The notes under the pieces: generated by a model | What the model was told of the DNA's origin: nothing | Databases searched by the model: none | The model's input: the letters and a program-made list of their open reading frames with translations, nothing else | Shown here: positions 1-5,798 of the stretch, in pieces | How positions within the stretch are numbered: position 1 is the first letter of the stretch | How the letters are laid out: each line of letters starts with the position of its first letter | DNA from: an uncultured Colwellia sp. | GTDB taxonomy: Bacteria; Pseudomonadota; Gammaproteobacteria; Enterobacterales; Alteromonadaceae | NCBI GenBank assembly: GCA_913020705.1 | Contig: CAJWBY010000211.1 | Coordinates: 1 to 6,347, forward strand | Length of the DNA: 6,347 bases | Direction of reading: 5' to 3' | Translations under genes and position numbers: made by a program

Positions 1-21
1 TGTCCGCTTTATACGTTTCAT
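1..21 (-). CDS. 5' end of an unidentified gene running off the left edge
   Basis: On the - strand an ATG at 21-19 opens a frame reading MKRIKRT before the window ends. An AGGAGA ribosome-binding site (34-29) sits 7 nt upstream of it, which is close to ideal spacing, and a plausible promoter lies further up. Seven residues are too few to name a family. The gene diverges from the decayed cation-efflux gene at 109, so a regulator of that transporter is possible, but that is a guess from position only. Confidence 0.45.
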
Positions 22-49
22 CAAATGTTCTCCTACAAACCAGTAACTT

Positions 50-77
50 AGTATAACTGTTGCGTTGTTCACTTGAA
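50..77 (-). promoter_or_regulatory. candidate promoter for the leftward gene
   Basis: On the - strand a TTCAAG element (77-72) and TATACT (55-50) are separated by 16 nt. The -10 matches consensus at five of six positions; the -35 is weaker. Transcription would begin near 43, leaving a leader of about 20 nt that contains the AGGAGA site and leads to the ATG at 21. The arrangement is consistent, but it rests on pattern matching alone. Confidence 0.35.
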
Positions 78-79
78 TC

Positions 80-85
80 TATAAT
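80..85 (+). promoter_or_regulatory. candidate -10 box for the cation-efflux pseudogene
   Basis: A perfect TATAAT lies 24 nt upstream of the ATG at 109. No good -35 hexamer is found at the usual distance, so it may be an activator-dependent or relic promoter. It overlaps the region of the opposing leftward promoter, as expected for a compact divergent control region. Confidence 0.28.
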
Positions 86-108
86 CGCTTAATTTATAGC
101 AGCTGGAA

Positions 109-715
109 ATGGCTTGTTGTGATAATAAAGACTATGCTTTACAAGATATAAGAGAACGGCAACGTAGCACGCCAATTAAAGTACTATTAATCAATATATG
201 ACTGTTTGTTGTGGTTATTATTGTTGCATGGTTAAGTCACTCGAATGCATTATTCTCTGACAGTCTCGATAATTTTGGTGATGAATCGACTTACGCTTTA
301 AGTCTATAATTTATCTATCGAGACTTGCACGTAAAAGCAAAGCTTGCACTGTTTAAAGGCTTATTGATATTTTGGTCGCGGCATTAGTCATCAGCCAAAT
401 TATCTATCGAGAGGCTAATCCTGTTGTTCCGTCTTATCAAATGATGACTGTATTTGGTAATGTGCTTTGTCTTTATTTATTTCAACGCCATTGTCATGAA
501 GATATTAATATTAGTTCTGTATTTGAATGTTCTCGGAATGATATTGTTCAAATCTATACGCACTATTAGCAGGTTTAGGGGTATGGTTCTTTAATGCAAT
601 GTGGCCAGATTTTCTTATTGCGTCACTATGAGCCATTTTATTATTCATCTCATCAGCACGTGTTGCCTACGTTGCATTGCTCGAATTCATGAAGCCACTT
701 GATATAAAACGATAA
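109..715 (+). pseudogene. cation diffusion facilitator (CDF) family transporter, multiply disrupted
   Basis: Seen: pieces of one CDF-type inner-membrane metal-cation exporter lie in order in three frames. The ATG at 109 opens a frame starting MACCDNKDYAL, a cysteine-containing head known from this subgroup. SDSLDNFGD (about 256-282) is the conserved TM2 metal-site motif. Next comes AKLALFKGLLI, then after a frame change near 370 SQIIYREANPVVPSY and HEDINISSVFECSRND (about 495-542), the second conserved region. After another shift near 547 the text is LLAGLGVWFFNAMWPDFLIA, ending at TAA 713-715. Lesions: TGA 199-201, TAA 307-309, the two frameshifts, TGA 629-631, and an apparent small in-frame deletion inside VFGNVLCLYL. 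Composite length is about 200 codons, normal for the short members. Function is lost. The family call is firm; the metal cannot be told. Confidence 0.85.
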
Positions 716-801
716 ACTAGAGAAGGGGAGACGACAAACTGGGACGTTAAATGATCTTTCTCTATGCGTATAGCCGTTTTCTGCTCGAAGGAGGAGGCGC
801 T

Positions 802-897
802 ATGACCAAGAAAGTAATATATCAGTGTCGTATAAGCAACCGTTGTTATCAGGGTAGTATAATATGTCGATCGAACGTATTTCCTGCAATTTCATGA
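802..897 (+). CDS. possible 31-codon leader ORF overlapping the transferase gene
   Basis: The ATG at 802 follows one of the best ribosome-binding sites in the window, AAGGAGGAGG at 788-797. The frame encodes 31 residues beginning MTKKVIYQCR, with four cysteines and no recognised domain. Its TGA (895-897) overlaps an internal ATG (894-896) of the transferase frame as ATGA, the layout typical of translational coupling. An in-frame ATG at 751 would extend it to 48 codons. It may be a leader peptide that brings ribosomes to the transferase, or a chance ORF beside a relic site. Nothing shows that the product has a function. Confidence 0.35.
   Translation: MTKKVIYQCRISNRCYQGSIICRSNVFPAIS
858..863 (+). 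promoter_or_regulatory. TATAAT directly abutting the outer transferase start
   Basis: A perfect -10-like hexamer ends immediately before the ATG at 864. If it is used, transcription would begin near 870, inside the long reading frame, and only the ATG at 894 could serve as start. No convincing -35 is present at 16-18 nt, so activity is doubtful. Its main value is as a hint about the start codon. Confidence 0.2.
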
Positions 898-1622
898 ATT
901 CTAATTTATTAAAGCATAGCTTTTTTCAACACAGTGATTTATCCAATGTTACTTTTACTGACAGTGCATCATTAATAGCCTGTGACTACGACATTGTCTT
1001 TTATAGGAAGGCACTTTTTAAAGAAACTGGTATTCCATTACCGACAGTAATACATAATGCCGCAACAAAGAGACAAGCTGAATATATAGCAGGACGTTAC
1101 GTTGCAAAAAAGGCAATTAAAACCTTAGGGATTGAGGTTGATGAAATTTTAATAGGGAATAACAGAGCCCCTATATGGCCAAGTAATGTTGTTGCAAGTA
1201 TCACCCATACAAATAAAACAGCAGTCTGTGTAGCCGCTAGTACGCAACAGATAAACTACTTGGGAATCGATTTGGAAAACATACTTAGCGCGCAACTTGC
1301 TAAAGATCTAATGCCTTATATTATTAATAATCAAGAACAACAGTTATTGCATAACTTAAGTATCCCATTTGAAAAAGCACTCACCATTATTTTTTCAGCT
1401 AAAGAAAGCGTATTTAAAGCACTTTATCCTCAGGTAAAACGTTATTTCGATTTTACTGCTGTACAGATAACAACACTTTGTACCGAAACAAAACTACTTT
1501 CGATGATACTAACCGAAGACTTGTCATTACAACTACCTAAGGGCATGCCAATAACAGGGCGTTATCTTCAATATCACGATCAGATCTTCACATACATAAT
1601 AAAATGCCAAGAAGAAGGGTGA
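864..1622 (+). CDS. 4'-phosphopantetheinyl transferase, EntD type
   Basis: Transfers the phosphopantetheine arm of coenzyme A to a conserved serine of carrier proteins (NRPS, PKS or fatty-acid type), in the cytoplasm. In the 252-residue product the family landmarks come in order: KRQAEYIAGRY (69-79), RAPIWP (101-106), ASITHT (111-116), the metal-binding GIDLE (134-138, with D136 and E138) and FSAKESVFKALYP (177-189, with the K-E-x3-K signature). The layout follows E. coli EntD rather than the Sfp/PfaE-like group. Length is slightly above EntD. Start: ATG 864 has only a weak AGGG nine bases upstream; ATG 894 (Met11) would give 242 residues and overlaps the stop of a small upstream ORF as ATGA, and all motifs lie downstream of both. 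No siderophore, PKS or carrier-protein gene is visible nearby, so the partner is unknown. No terminator with a T tract follows. Confidence 0.9.
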   Translation: MSIERISCNFMNSNLLKHSFFQHSDLSNVTFTDSASLIACDYDIVFYRKALFKETGIPLPTVIHNAATKRQAEYIAGRYVAKKAIKTLGIEVDEILIGNNRAPIWPSNVVASITHTNKTAVCVAASTQQINYLGIDLENILSAQLAKDLMPYIINNQEQQLLHNLSIPFEKALTIIFSAKESVFKALYPQVKRYFDFTAVQITTLCTETKLLSMILTEDLSLQLPKGMPITGRYLQYHDQIFTYIIKCQEEG

Positions 1623-1639
1623 ATGGTTACTACATTTCA

Positions 1640-1659
1640 AGTTGTTGAATTTAACAACT
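1640..1659. repeat. short perfect inverted repeat after the transferase gene
   Basis: Arms AGTTGTT (1640-1646) and AACAACT (1653-1659) flank a 6-nt AT-rich loop, 18 bases after the transferase stop and before convergent greB. The stem has few G/C pairs and no T tract follows on either strand, so it is at best a weak terminator or mRNA 3' end structure. Confidence 0.3.
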
Positions 1660-1734
1660 ATTAGGCCAAGGGCTGAGAGTAATAAAAAGTGCAGAATACT
1701 ATTTAATTCAGTTTAGTAGTTTGAATGTCTGTGC

Positions 1735-2214
1735 TCAGACACTTACTTTGTAATCAATGTATTTGATAAACCAAAGTTTAACACCATTGGGTGTTTTAAC
1801 GTTCACTTCATCATCAACTTCTTTTTGTAGACAGGCTCGTGCCATAGGCGAGTCAATAGATATATATTGAGTTTCACCATAAATTTCATCTGGTCCAACG
1901 ATTTTAAATGATAGTGTGCTACCTTCATCATCTTCTAAACCTACCCAAGCACCAAAAAAAACTTTGCCTTCTTGGACAGGGTCATACTCAACAACTCGAA
2001 TGTCTTCAATTATCTTACGAAGGTATCTTACTCTGCGATCGATTTCTCTTAACCTACGCTTGTTGTATTGGTAGTCAGCATTCTCCGACCTATCGCCAAG
2101 GCTTGCAGCCCAAGTGACAATTCTGGTTATTTCAGGCCGCTCTTTTCGCCATAAATGATCGAGCTCATCGTTTAATTTTTTTAAACCTTGGGGTGTTATT
2201 AGTTTTGTTTTCAT
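1735..2214 (-). CDS. greB: transcript cleavage factor GreB
   Basis: GreB enters the secondary channel of RNA polymerase and stimulates cleavage of the 3' RNA in backtracked complexes, so that stalled transcription resumes. From ATG 2214 the product has 159 residues (E. coli 158) and lines up end to end. An N-terminal coiled coil carries the tip SLGDRSENADYQYNK (about 38-52), including the catalytic acidic pair D41 and E44. RRVRYL follows, then the C-terminal FKBP-like domain with EGKVFFGAW, IVGPDEI and YISIDSPMARA. A GTG three codons upstream (2223) would give 162 residues; the ATG is preferred because it matches E. coli MKT and forms an ATGA overlap with the stop of the upstream 64-codon frame. 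No strong ribosome-binding site precedes the ATG, consistent with coupling. It is all intact. A decayed second GreB-like gene lies about 1.1 kb away on the other strand. Confidence 0.95.
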   Translation of the reverse strand: MKTKLITPQGLKKLNDELDHLWRKERPEITRIVTWAASLGDRSENADYQYNKRRLREIDRRVRYLRKIIEDIRVVEYDPVQEGKVFFGAWVGLEDDEGSTLSFKIVGPDEIYGETQYISIDSPMARACLQKEVDDEVNVKTPNGVKLWFIKYIDYKVSV

Positions 2215-2405
2215 AGGTTCCACAGTGCTTTTTTGAGTGCATCGATAGTGACTATTTTGAATATAGGTTTATTGCGATTATCAACAGTTTCTCCATACTC
2301 GATGGAAGATAGTCTCCAGTATATTTGAAATACCGAAGATGAGATGTATTCTAGAAGTCTTCTTTCTTGTTCATTGAGTTTTTGTAGCAGCGATTCAGAA
2401 TTCAT
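2211..2405 (-). CDS. hypothetical 64-residue protein coupled to greB
   Basis: I do not recognise this product. It begins MNSESLLQKLNEQERRLL and ends TIDALKKALWNL. It is predicted soluble, has an amphipathic helical N-terminus, and shows no signal peptide or membrane segment. Its composition looks protein-like. Its TGA (2213-2211) overlaps the greB ATG as ATGA, and its own ATG (2405-2403) lies 11 nt inside the end of a decaying upstream frame that stops at 2397-2395. That tight packing suggests a former operon with translational coupling. There is no good ribosome-binding site of its own (upstream is CCATAAATC). As its upstream neighbour is dead, it may be a surviving remnant of the same mobile-element module rather than an active gene. 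Confidence 0.42.
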   Translation of the reverse strand: MNSESLLQKLNEQERRLLEYISSSVFQIYWRLSSIEYGETVDNRNKPIFKIVTIDALKKALWNL

Positions 2406-3322
2406 GATTTATGGTAGCGATAATATTTTGATTATTAATGATGAGTTGAATATCTGCCTTCGTTATTTGTTCAATAGCAAGCAACTCATCTAATTTGATT
2501 TCAGGGTTAATTACTTGTCCGATTCTTCCCCATGTTTTGAGCAGTTTTTCAATAATTGTTGAAGATCATTACCAACTTTAAGGTGTTCCTCATCATGCAT
2601 AAGGAATAATGAGGGTGCCATATTGTTAAAAGCAGGGATACAATCGATGATTTGTGATTTTGGAAAGGTGGCATTATCAGCATTATCAGGACTAGCATAT
2701 TGATAAATAGCGGCATTTTCACACACTTCTTGAAGCTGTTGATAAGGTGTTAATCAGGAAATATCATTAACTATTTTTGTGTCCTGGCGTTGGGTAATTA
2801 TCCTTACTTTATTAGATTGTAATTTTTCTTTGTTATAGTTTGTAGTGTGATTGAGGAAAACATTTTGTTACTTATGGTAATAGGCGCACCAATTCAATCG
2901 CTATTCACAAATTGTGGCTTTACGATATGGCTTAATTCTAGAGGATGAGTAACCTTCTTGATGCGCCAAGAAATCAGTGTAATGAGTAATATGGAATAAG
3001 ATGTCATTAGCACCCTGTATTGGACATGGTTTCCAATATAAACCGAGAGGATCGTTAAGTTTTATATAATCAATCGTTCCAGTCATTAATACCTGTGTAA
3101 AGGATTTTAATAGCTCAGTCGTTTTTTCAAAGTATGGTTTTGAATGGATGTATTGAATTAATAATTTAAGTGCAAAAACTGACCGTTCTTTCCATGATGC
3201 ACTTTTAGAGTTGAGCCATGCAATATAGTGACCCCTTATTGCATTAATAAAGCTGATAATTCATGGCTTAATTCACTTTCGCAATCGGTATAGCTTACGT
3301 TATAGTCTTTTTTATAAAGGGC
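2395..3322 (-). pseudogene. large site-specific integrase/recombinase-like gene, decayed and 5'-truncated
   Basis: Seen: coding-like sequence runs leftward from 3322, shifts frame near 3241, then stays in one frame to about 2560 despite TAG 2903-2901, TAA 2870-2868 and TGA 2756-2754. It shifts again and ends at TGA 2397-2395. Pieces in order: KKDYNVSYTDCESELSHEL, RGHYIAWLNSKSASWKERSV, NDPLGLYWKPCPIQGANDIL, SSSRIKPYRKAT, RLNWCAYYHK, VFLNHTTNYNKEKLQ, IIDCIPAFNNMAPSLFLMHD, KLLKTWGRIGQVINPEIK. The GLYW, N-P-x-R-K-A-T-like and RLNWCAYY pattern resembles, from memory, the front half of very large island integrases such as those in gamma-mobile-trio elements. No catalytic R..HxxR..Y set is visible, so either that part is deleted or the tail past about 2726 is another gene. 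Pseudogene status is solid; the family is inference. Confidence 0.62.
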
Positions 3323-3630
3323 TTATAATATATTTATAAAAAAAAGAATTACGAGGCTTACATCGTCGTATTTGTTATCTGCAGAAACGCATGGCAGACT
3401 TACGCGTTATTGACGAAAAAGCTAGCGATGATTTTAAAGTTTTTTTTCCGCCTTGGGCGACGCTGGAGTAAAAAAAGGTGGCAAGGTGAATTATTGTATA
3501 GTCGGGCCTAATGCAATTGTTCATACACATCAATATATTGATCTTGATTCACCGTTAGCTCAGGCGCTGCTATTATTTTAGGGGTAATACTAAGCTCTAT
3601 CGCATTCTGAGTATTAGTTATGATAGTTAG
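3321..3630 (+). pseudogene. second GreB-like elongation factor, N-terminally truncated remnant
   Basis: Seen: a relic of a Gre factor on the strand opposite greB. The text begins with a weak match, IFIKKRITR (about 3330-3356, compare IYGKKRLRE in GreB relatives). After a frame shift it reads HRRICYLQKRMADLRVIDEK and KVFF..WATLE (3361-3468), then TAA at 3469-3471. One frame back comes GGKVNYCIVGPNAIV and HQYIDLDSPLAQALL (about 3477-3572), then TAG 3579-3581. A last piece, YRILSISYDS, ends at TAG 3628-3630. The order matches the end of the coiled coil plus the whole C-terminal FKBP-like domain of GreB. The N-terminus with the acidic tip is missing. It differs enough from the intact greB in the window to be a paralogue, not a recent duplicate. 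Confidence 0.78.
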
Positions 3631-3639
3631 TGGGTATTA

Positions 3640-3653
3640 GTTCATAAATGAAC
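3640..3653. repeat. 14-bp perfect palindrome near the fadL 3' end
   Basis: GTTCAT-AA-ATGAAC is fully self-complementary and lies 13 nt beyond the fadL stop and 10 nt beyond the end of the GreB-like relic. No T tract follows on the fadL-sense strand, so a factor-independent terminator is not supported. It could be a small protein-binding site or chance. Confidence 0.2.
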
Positions 3654-3665
3654 CTTACCTAACAC

Positions 3666-4946
3666 TTACAAAAACAACCAGCGCATTTGAATGCTCAAAA
3701 TATCCACACTAGCTTCATAGTCACCGACTAGGCTATAACCTTTATCGTCAATATCACTGATGTTAGGATCGTTTACAAAAAGGTGTGTATAACCTGCATC
3801 GAGGACAATGTTTTTAGAGTAATTATAGCTTGCACCAACAGCAAGCCAAGTACGATCTTCTCCTGGAATACGTGGTGTTCTAAATTGGTCAGAAATTGGT
3901 GTTTCATCGTAGGCTACTCCGCTACGAAAAGTCCATTTGTCATTATGAAGATAGCTTACGCCTAAACCATAACGCATGGTATTTGACCAGTTTTCAGGCT
4001 TAGTACTGCTAGGAAAAGTACCTTGCCCTCTTATTGTTAATTCCTTGAACCGACTCCAGCGTGTCCAACTAGCATCAGCCATGACAGCCCATTGTTCATT
4101 AACGTGATGATGAAATGCTAAAGACAGTGACTCGGGAAGGCTTACTTTACCTTTAGCAGCGCCTCTAGCTACTTGGCTACCACTGGCATTACTTGCAATG
4201 CTGCCATCACCTTTTAATGTGTGAGATATTTTGGATCGATAGGCTAGTCCAAGTCGGGTTGCCTCTGTAGCTTGAAATGTCACGCCTAAATTATACCCCC
4301 AACTCCAATCATGGGCTTCAACTTGGACTTTACCATCAGATGTTTGCGATAGAGCAGGATCTGAAGAGGCTGCTAAGTCAGCCATTTGAGTGAGTTCTAA
4401 ATTAATTTTTTGTACATTGATACCAAAGCCTAGCGATAGCTTATCGGATGCTTTAAAAGCAAGTGAAGGATTGATATTAATTATTTTTAGATCAGATTTT
4501 ACGGCATGGTAGCGACCTTTCCATGCATCATCATACTCTGTGACTAGTCCGAAAGGGGCGCCAATACCTAAACCAAATACAGTGCGTTTATTTATGGGGT
4601 GAGAATAATAAAAGTTAGGAACGATGGCATTTTTAGCGCCATCGCCTCCATTATCACCGGTAAGAGCTGCGCCAAACGGTGATCTTGAGCCCGCATCATT
4701 AAAGTCACTTTGAGGTGCAATATAATGAGCAGCAATATTTATTTCTGCATGTTCTAAATTAGTTAATCCTGCGGGGTTAAAAAAGATGGTGCTGGCGTCT
4801 TCAGCAATTGCGGCACTTCCAGAAAAAGCAGCCCCTAACCCCGTCACACTTTGTTCGATGATCGCAAAGCCAGATGCATGGGAGATAAAACTAATAGACG
4901 AAGCGATTAGAAAGCTACTTAATTTCAATTTAGTGTGTTGGGCCAT
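3666..4946 (-). CDS. fadL: FadL-family outer-membrane long-chain fatty acid/hydrocarbon transporter
   Basis: A 14-stranded outer-membrane barrel of this family takes up long-chain fatty acids and other hydrophobic compounds by lateral diffusion. The 426-residue product starts with a classical signal peptide (basic n-region to Lys8, hydrophobic 12-22, SHA cleavage site after Ala24). The mature N-terminus GFAIIEQSVTGLG is the family hallmark that forms the plug. NPAG (57-60) follows, and PFGLVTEYDDAWKGRYHAV (131-149) is typical. The rest alternates in beta-strand fashion. E. coli FadL has 446 residues. AAGGA (4959-4955) stands 8 nt before the ATG, so the start is secure. The last residues are RWLFL: an aromatic residue is second to last rather than last, a mild departure from the usual barrel C-terminus. 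No fad genes are adjacent; trmB lies 80 nt upstream on the same strand. The exact substrate is not determined. Confidence 0.92.
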   Translation of the reverse strand: MAQHTKLKLSSFLIASSISFISHASGFAIIEQSVTGLGAAFSGSAAIAEDASTIFFNPAGLTNLEHAEINIAAHYIAPQSDFNDAGSRSPFGAALTGDNGGDGAKNAIVPNFYYSHPINKRTVFGLGIGAPFGLVTEYDDAWKGRYHAVKSDLKIININPSLAFKASDKLSLGFGINVQKINLELTQMADLAASSDPALSQTSDGKVQVEAHDWSWGYNLGVTFQATEATRLGLAYRSKISHTLKGDGSIASNASGSQVARGAAKGKVSLPESLSLAFHHHVNEQWAVMADASWTRWSRFKELTIRGQGTFPSSTKPENWSNTMRYGLGVSYLHNDKWTFRSGVAYDETPISDQFRTPRIPGEDRTWLAVGASYNYSKNIVLDAGYTHLFVNDPNISDIDDKGYSLVGDYEASVDILSIQMRWLFL

Positions 4947-4983
4947 GCAGCAAGTCCTTCAGTCTAACTTTTAGGGATGATGA

Positions 4984-5012
4984 AAAATAACGTATCTAGG
5001 TAAATGTTGCAA
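4984..5012 (-). promoter_or_regulatory. candidate fadL promoter
   Basis: In the 80-nt gap between trmB and fadL, a TTGCAA (5012-5007) and TATTTT (4989-4984) on the - strand are exactly 17 nt apart. A start near 4977 would give a leader of about 30 nt containing the AAGGA site. Both hexamers depart from consensus at two positions. It would let fadL be transcribed separately from trmB. I do not see a clear FadR-type operator. Confidence 0.3.
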
Positions 5013-5026
5013 ATACATATCAGAAT

Positions 5027-5713
5027 TTATGCTCTTTTGAACAATAAGTCCCAAATACCATGGCCAAGCTTGTGGCCGCGTTGTTCAAATTTTGTGAGCG
5101 GCCTGTAATCTGGGCGGGGTATATAGCCTGACTCATCACCACAGTTAATAAAGTCAACGTTATTTGATAAATCTTCTAACATTTGCTCAGCATAATGTTG
5201 CCAGTCTGTAGCCATATGCAAATACCCGTCCGATTTTATCTTTTCAGATAATAACTGAACAAAACTAGGTTGAATGATACGCCTTTTATGATGACGCTTT
5301 TTATGCCAGGGATCGGGAAAATAAAGTTGAAGACGGTCCAGTGCATTATCTGAAATTCGTTCTTGTAATAAAACAACCGCATCAGTACAAGCAACACGTA
5401 AGTTAGTTAAACCTTGCTCTTCAATTGCTTTAAGTATCTGACCAACCCCAGGCTGATGAACCTCTACGCCAATAAAGTCAGTCTCTGGTTGAGCTGCGGC
5501 CATTTTAGATAAGGATAGACCATTACCGAAACCTATTTCTAACACTTTAGGTGCATCTCGATCAAAGAGTGCGTTCAAATCAATCAAGGAGTCGCCTTCA
5601 TCAATGGCAAACTGAGACCAAAGTGTATCTATAGCACGCTGTTGTCCAGGTGTTAAACGACCTTGACGTCGCACAAAACTACGTACTGTGCGTAGTGGTT
5701 TAGTGTCACTCAT
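5027..5713 (-). CDS. trmB: tRNA (guanine-N7-)-methyltransferase TrmB
   Basis: Methylates N7 of G46 in the variable loop of many tRNAs, using S-adenosylmethionine, as a single-subunit cytoplasmic enzyme. The 228-residue product (E. coli 239) has a short basic N-terminal tail RTVRSFVRRQGRLTPGQ (8-24), the SAM-binding LEIGFGNG (58-65), acidic GVEVH (82-86), CTDAV (109-113), the family signature FPDPWHKKRHHKRR (132-145), and the C-terminal TKFEQRGHKLGHG (207-219). All catalytic and binding segments are present. The ribosome-binding site is poor (AAGG about 14 nt before the ATG); no other in-frame start fits better. The gene often sits near mutY and yggX in gammaproteobacteria; here its upstream neighbour is a dead membrane gene. 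Confidence 0.95.
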   Translation of the reverse strand: MSDTKPLRTVRSFVRRQGRLTPGQQRAIDTLWSQFAIDEGDSLIDLNALFDRDAPKVLEIGFGNGLSLSKMAAAQPETDFIGVEVHQPGVGQILKAIEEQGLTNLRVACTDAVVLLQERISDNALDRLQLYFPDPWHKKRHHKRRIIQPSFVQLLSEKIKSDGYLHMATDWQHYAEQMLEDLSNNVDFINCGDESGYIPRPDYRPLTKFEQRGHKLGHGIWDLLFKRA

Positions 5714-5746
5714 AATATAAAATATTGCCTTAACTTATTAATTTTG

Positions 5747-5762
5747 CCTAATGTATATTAGG
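5747..5762. promoter_or_regulatory. palindromic operator-like element between trmB and the membrane pseudogene
   Basis: CCTAAT-GTAT-ATTAGG is a perfect 6-bp inverted repeat with a 4-nt centre in the divergent region between trmB (start 5713) and the dead gene beginning at 5799. Size and symmetry fit a dimeric regulator site. A match to a known consensus is not apparent, and a chance AT-rich palindrome cannot be ruled out. Confidence 0.25.
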
Positions 5763-5798
5763 AGAATGATCATACTCTAAAAACTAAGGAGCTTTTAG

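Noticed and set aside
372..569. 65-codon frame opening with TTG on +
   Set aside because: It is the middle segment of the CDF pseudogene, bounded by two frameshifts. The TTG is not a start; the text continues the upstream transporter fragment.
1623..1664. 13-codon frame beginning directly after the transferase stop
   Set aside because: Too short, no conserved features; the ATG follows TGA by chance.
1726..1741. Hairpin TGTCTG/CAGACA over the greB stop as a terminator
   Set aside because: Stem of only 6 bp overlapping the stop codon, with no T tract after it on either strand.
1908..2117. 69-codon ORF on + opposite greB
   Set aside because: Shadow of greB; no family features and no ribosome-binding site.
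2511..2726. 71-codon ORF on - as a separate gene
   Set aside because: The frame continues upstream of its ATG through a TGA with protein-like text, so the ATG is internal to the integrase-like pseudogene.
2901..3086. 61-codon ORF on - as a separate gene
   Set aside because: Coding-like sequence extends both upstream to 3239 in the same frame and downstream beyond the TAG; it is a fragment of the same pseudogene.
3783..3965. 60-codon ORF on + inside fadL
   Set aside because: Antisense shadow of a strongly supported gene.
4786..4974. 62-codon ORF on + covering the fadL start
   Set aside because: Antisense shadow of the FadL signal peptide region.
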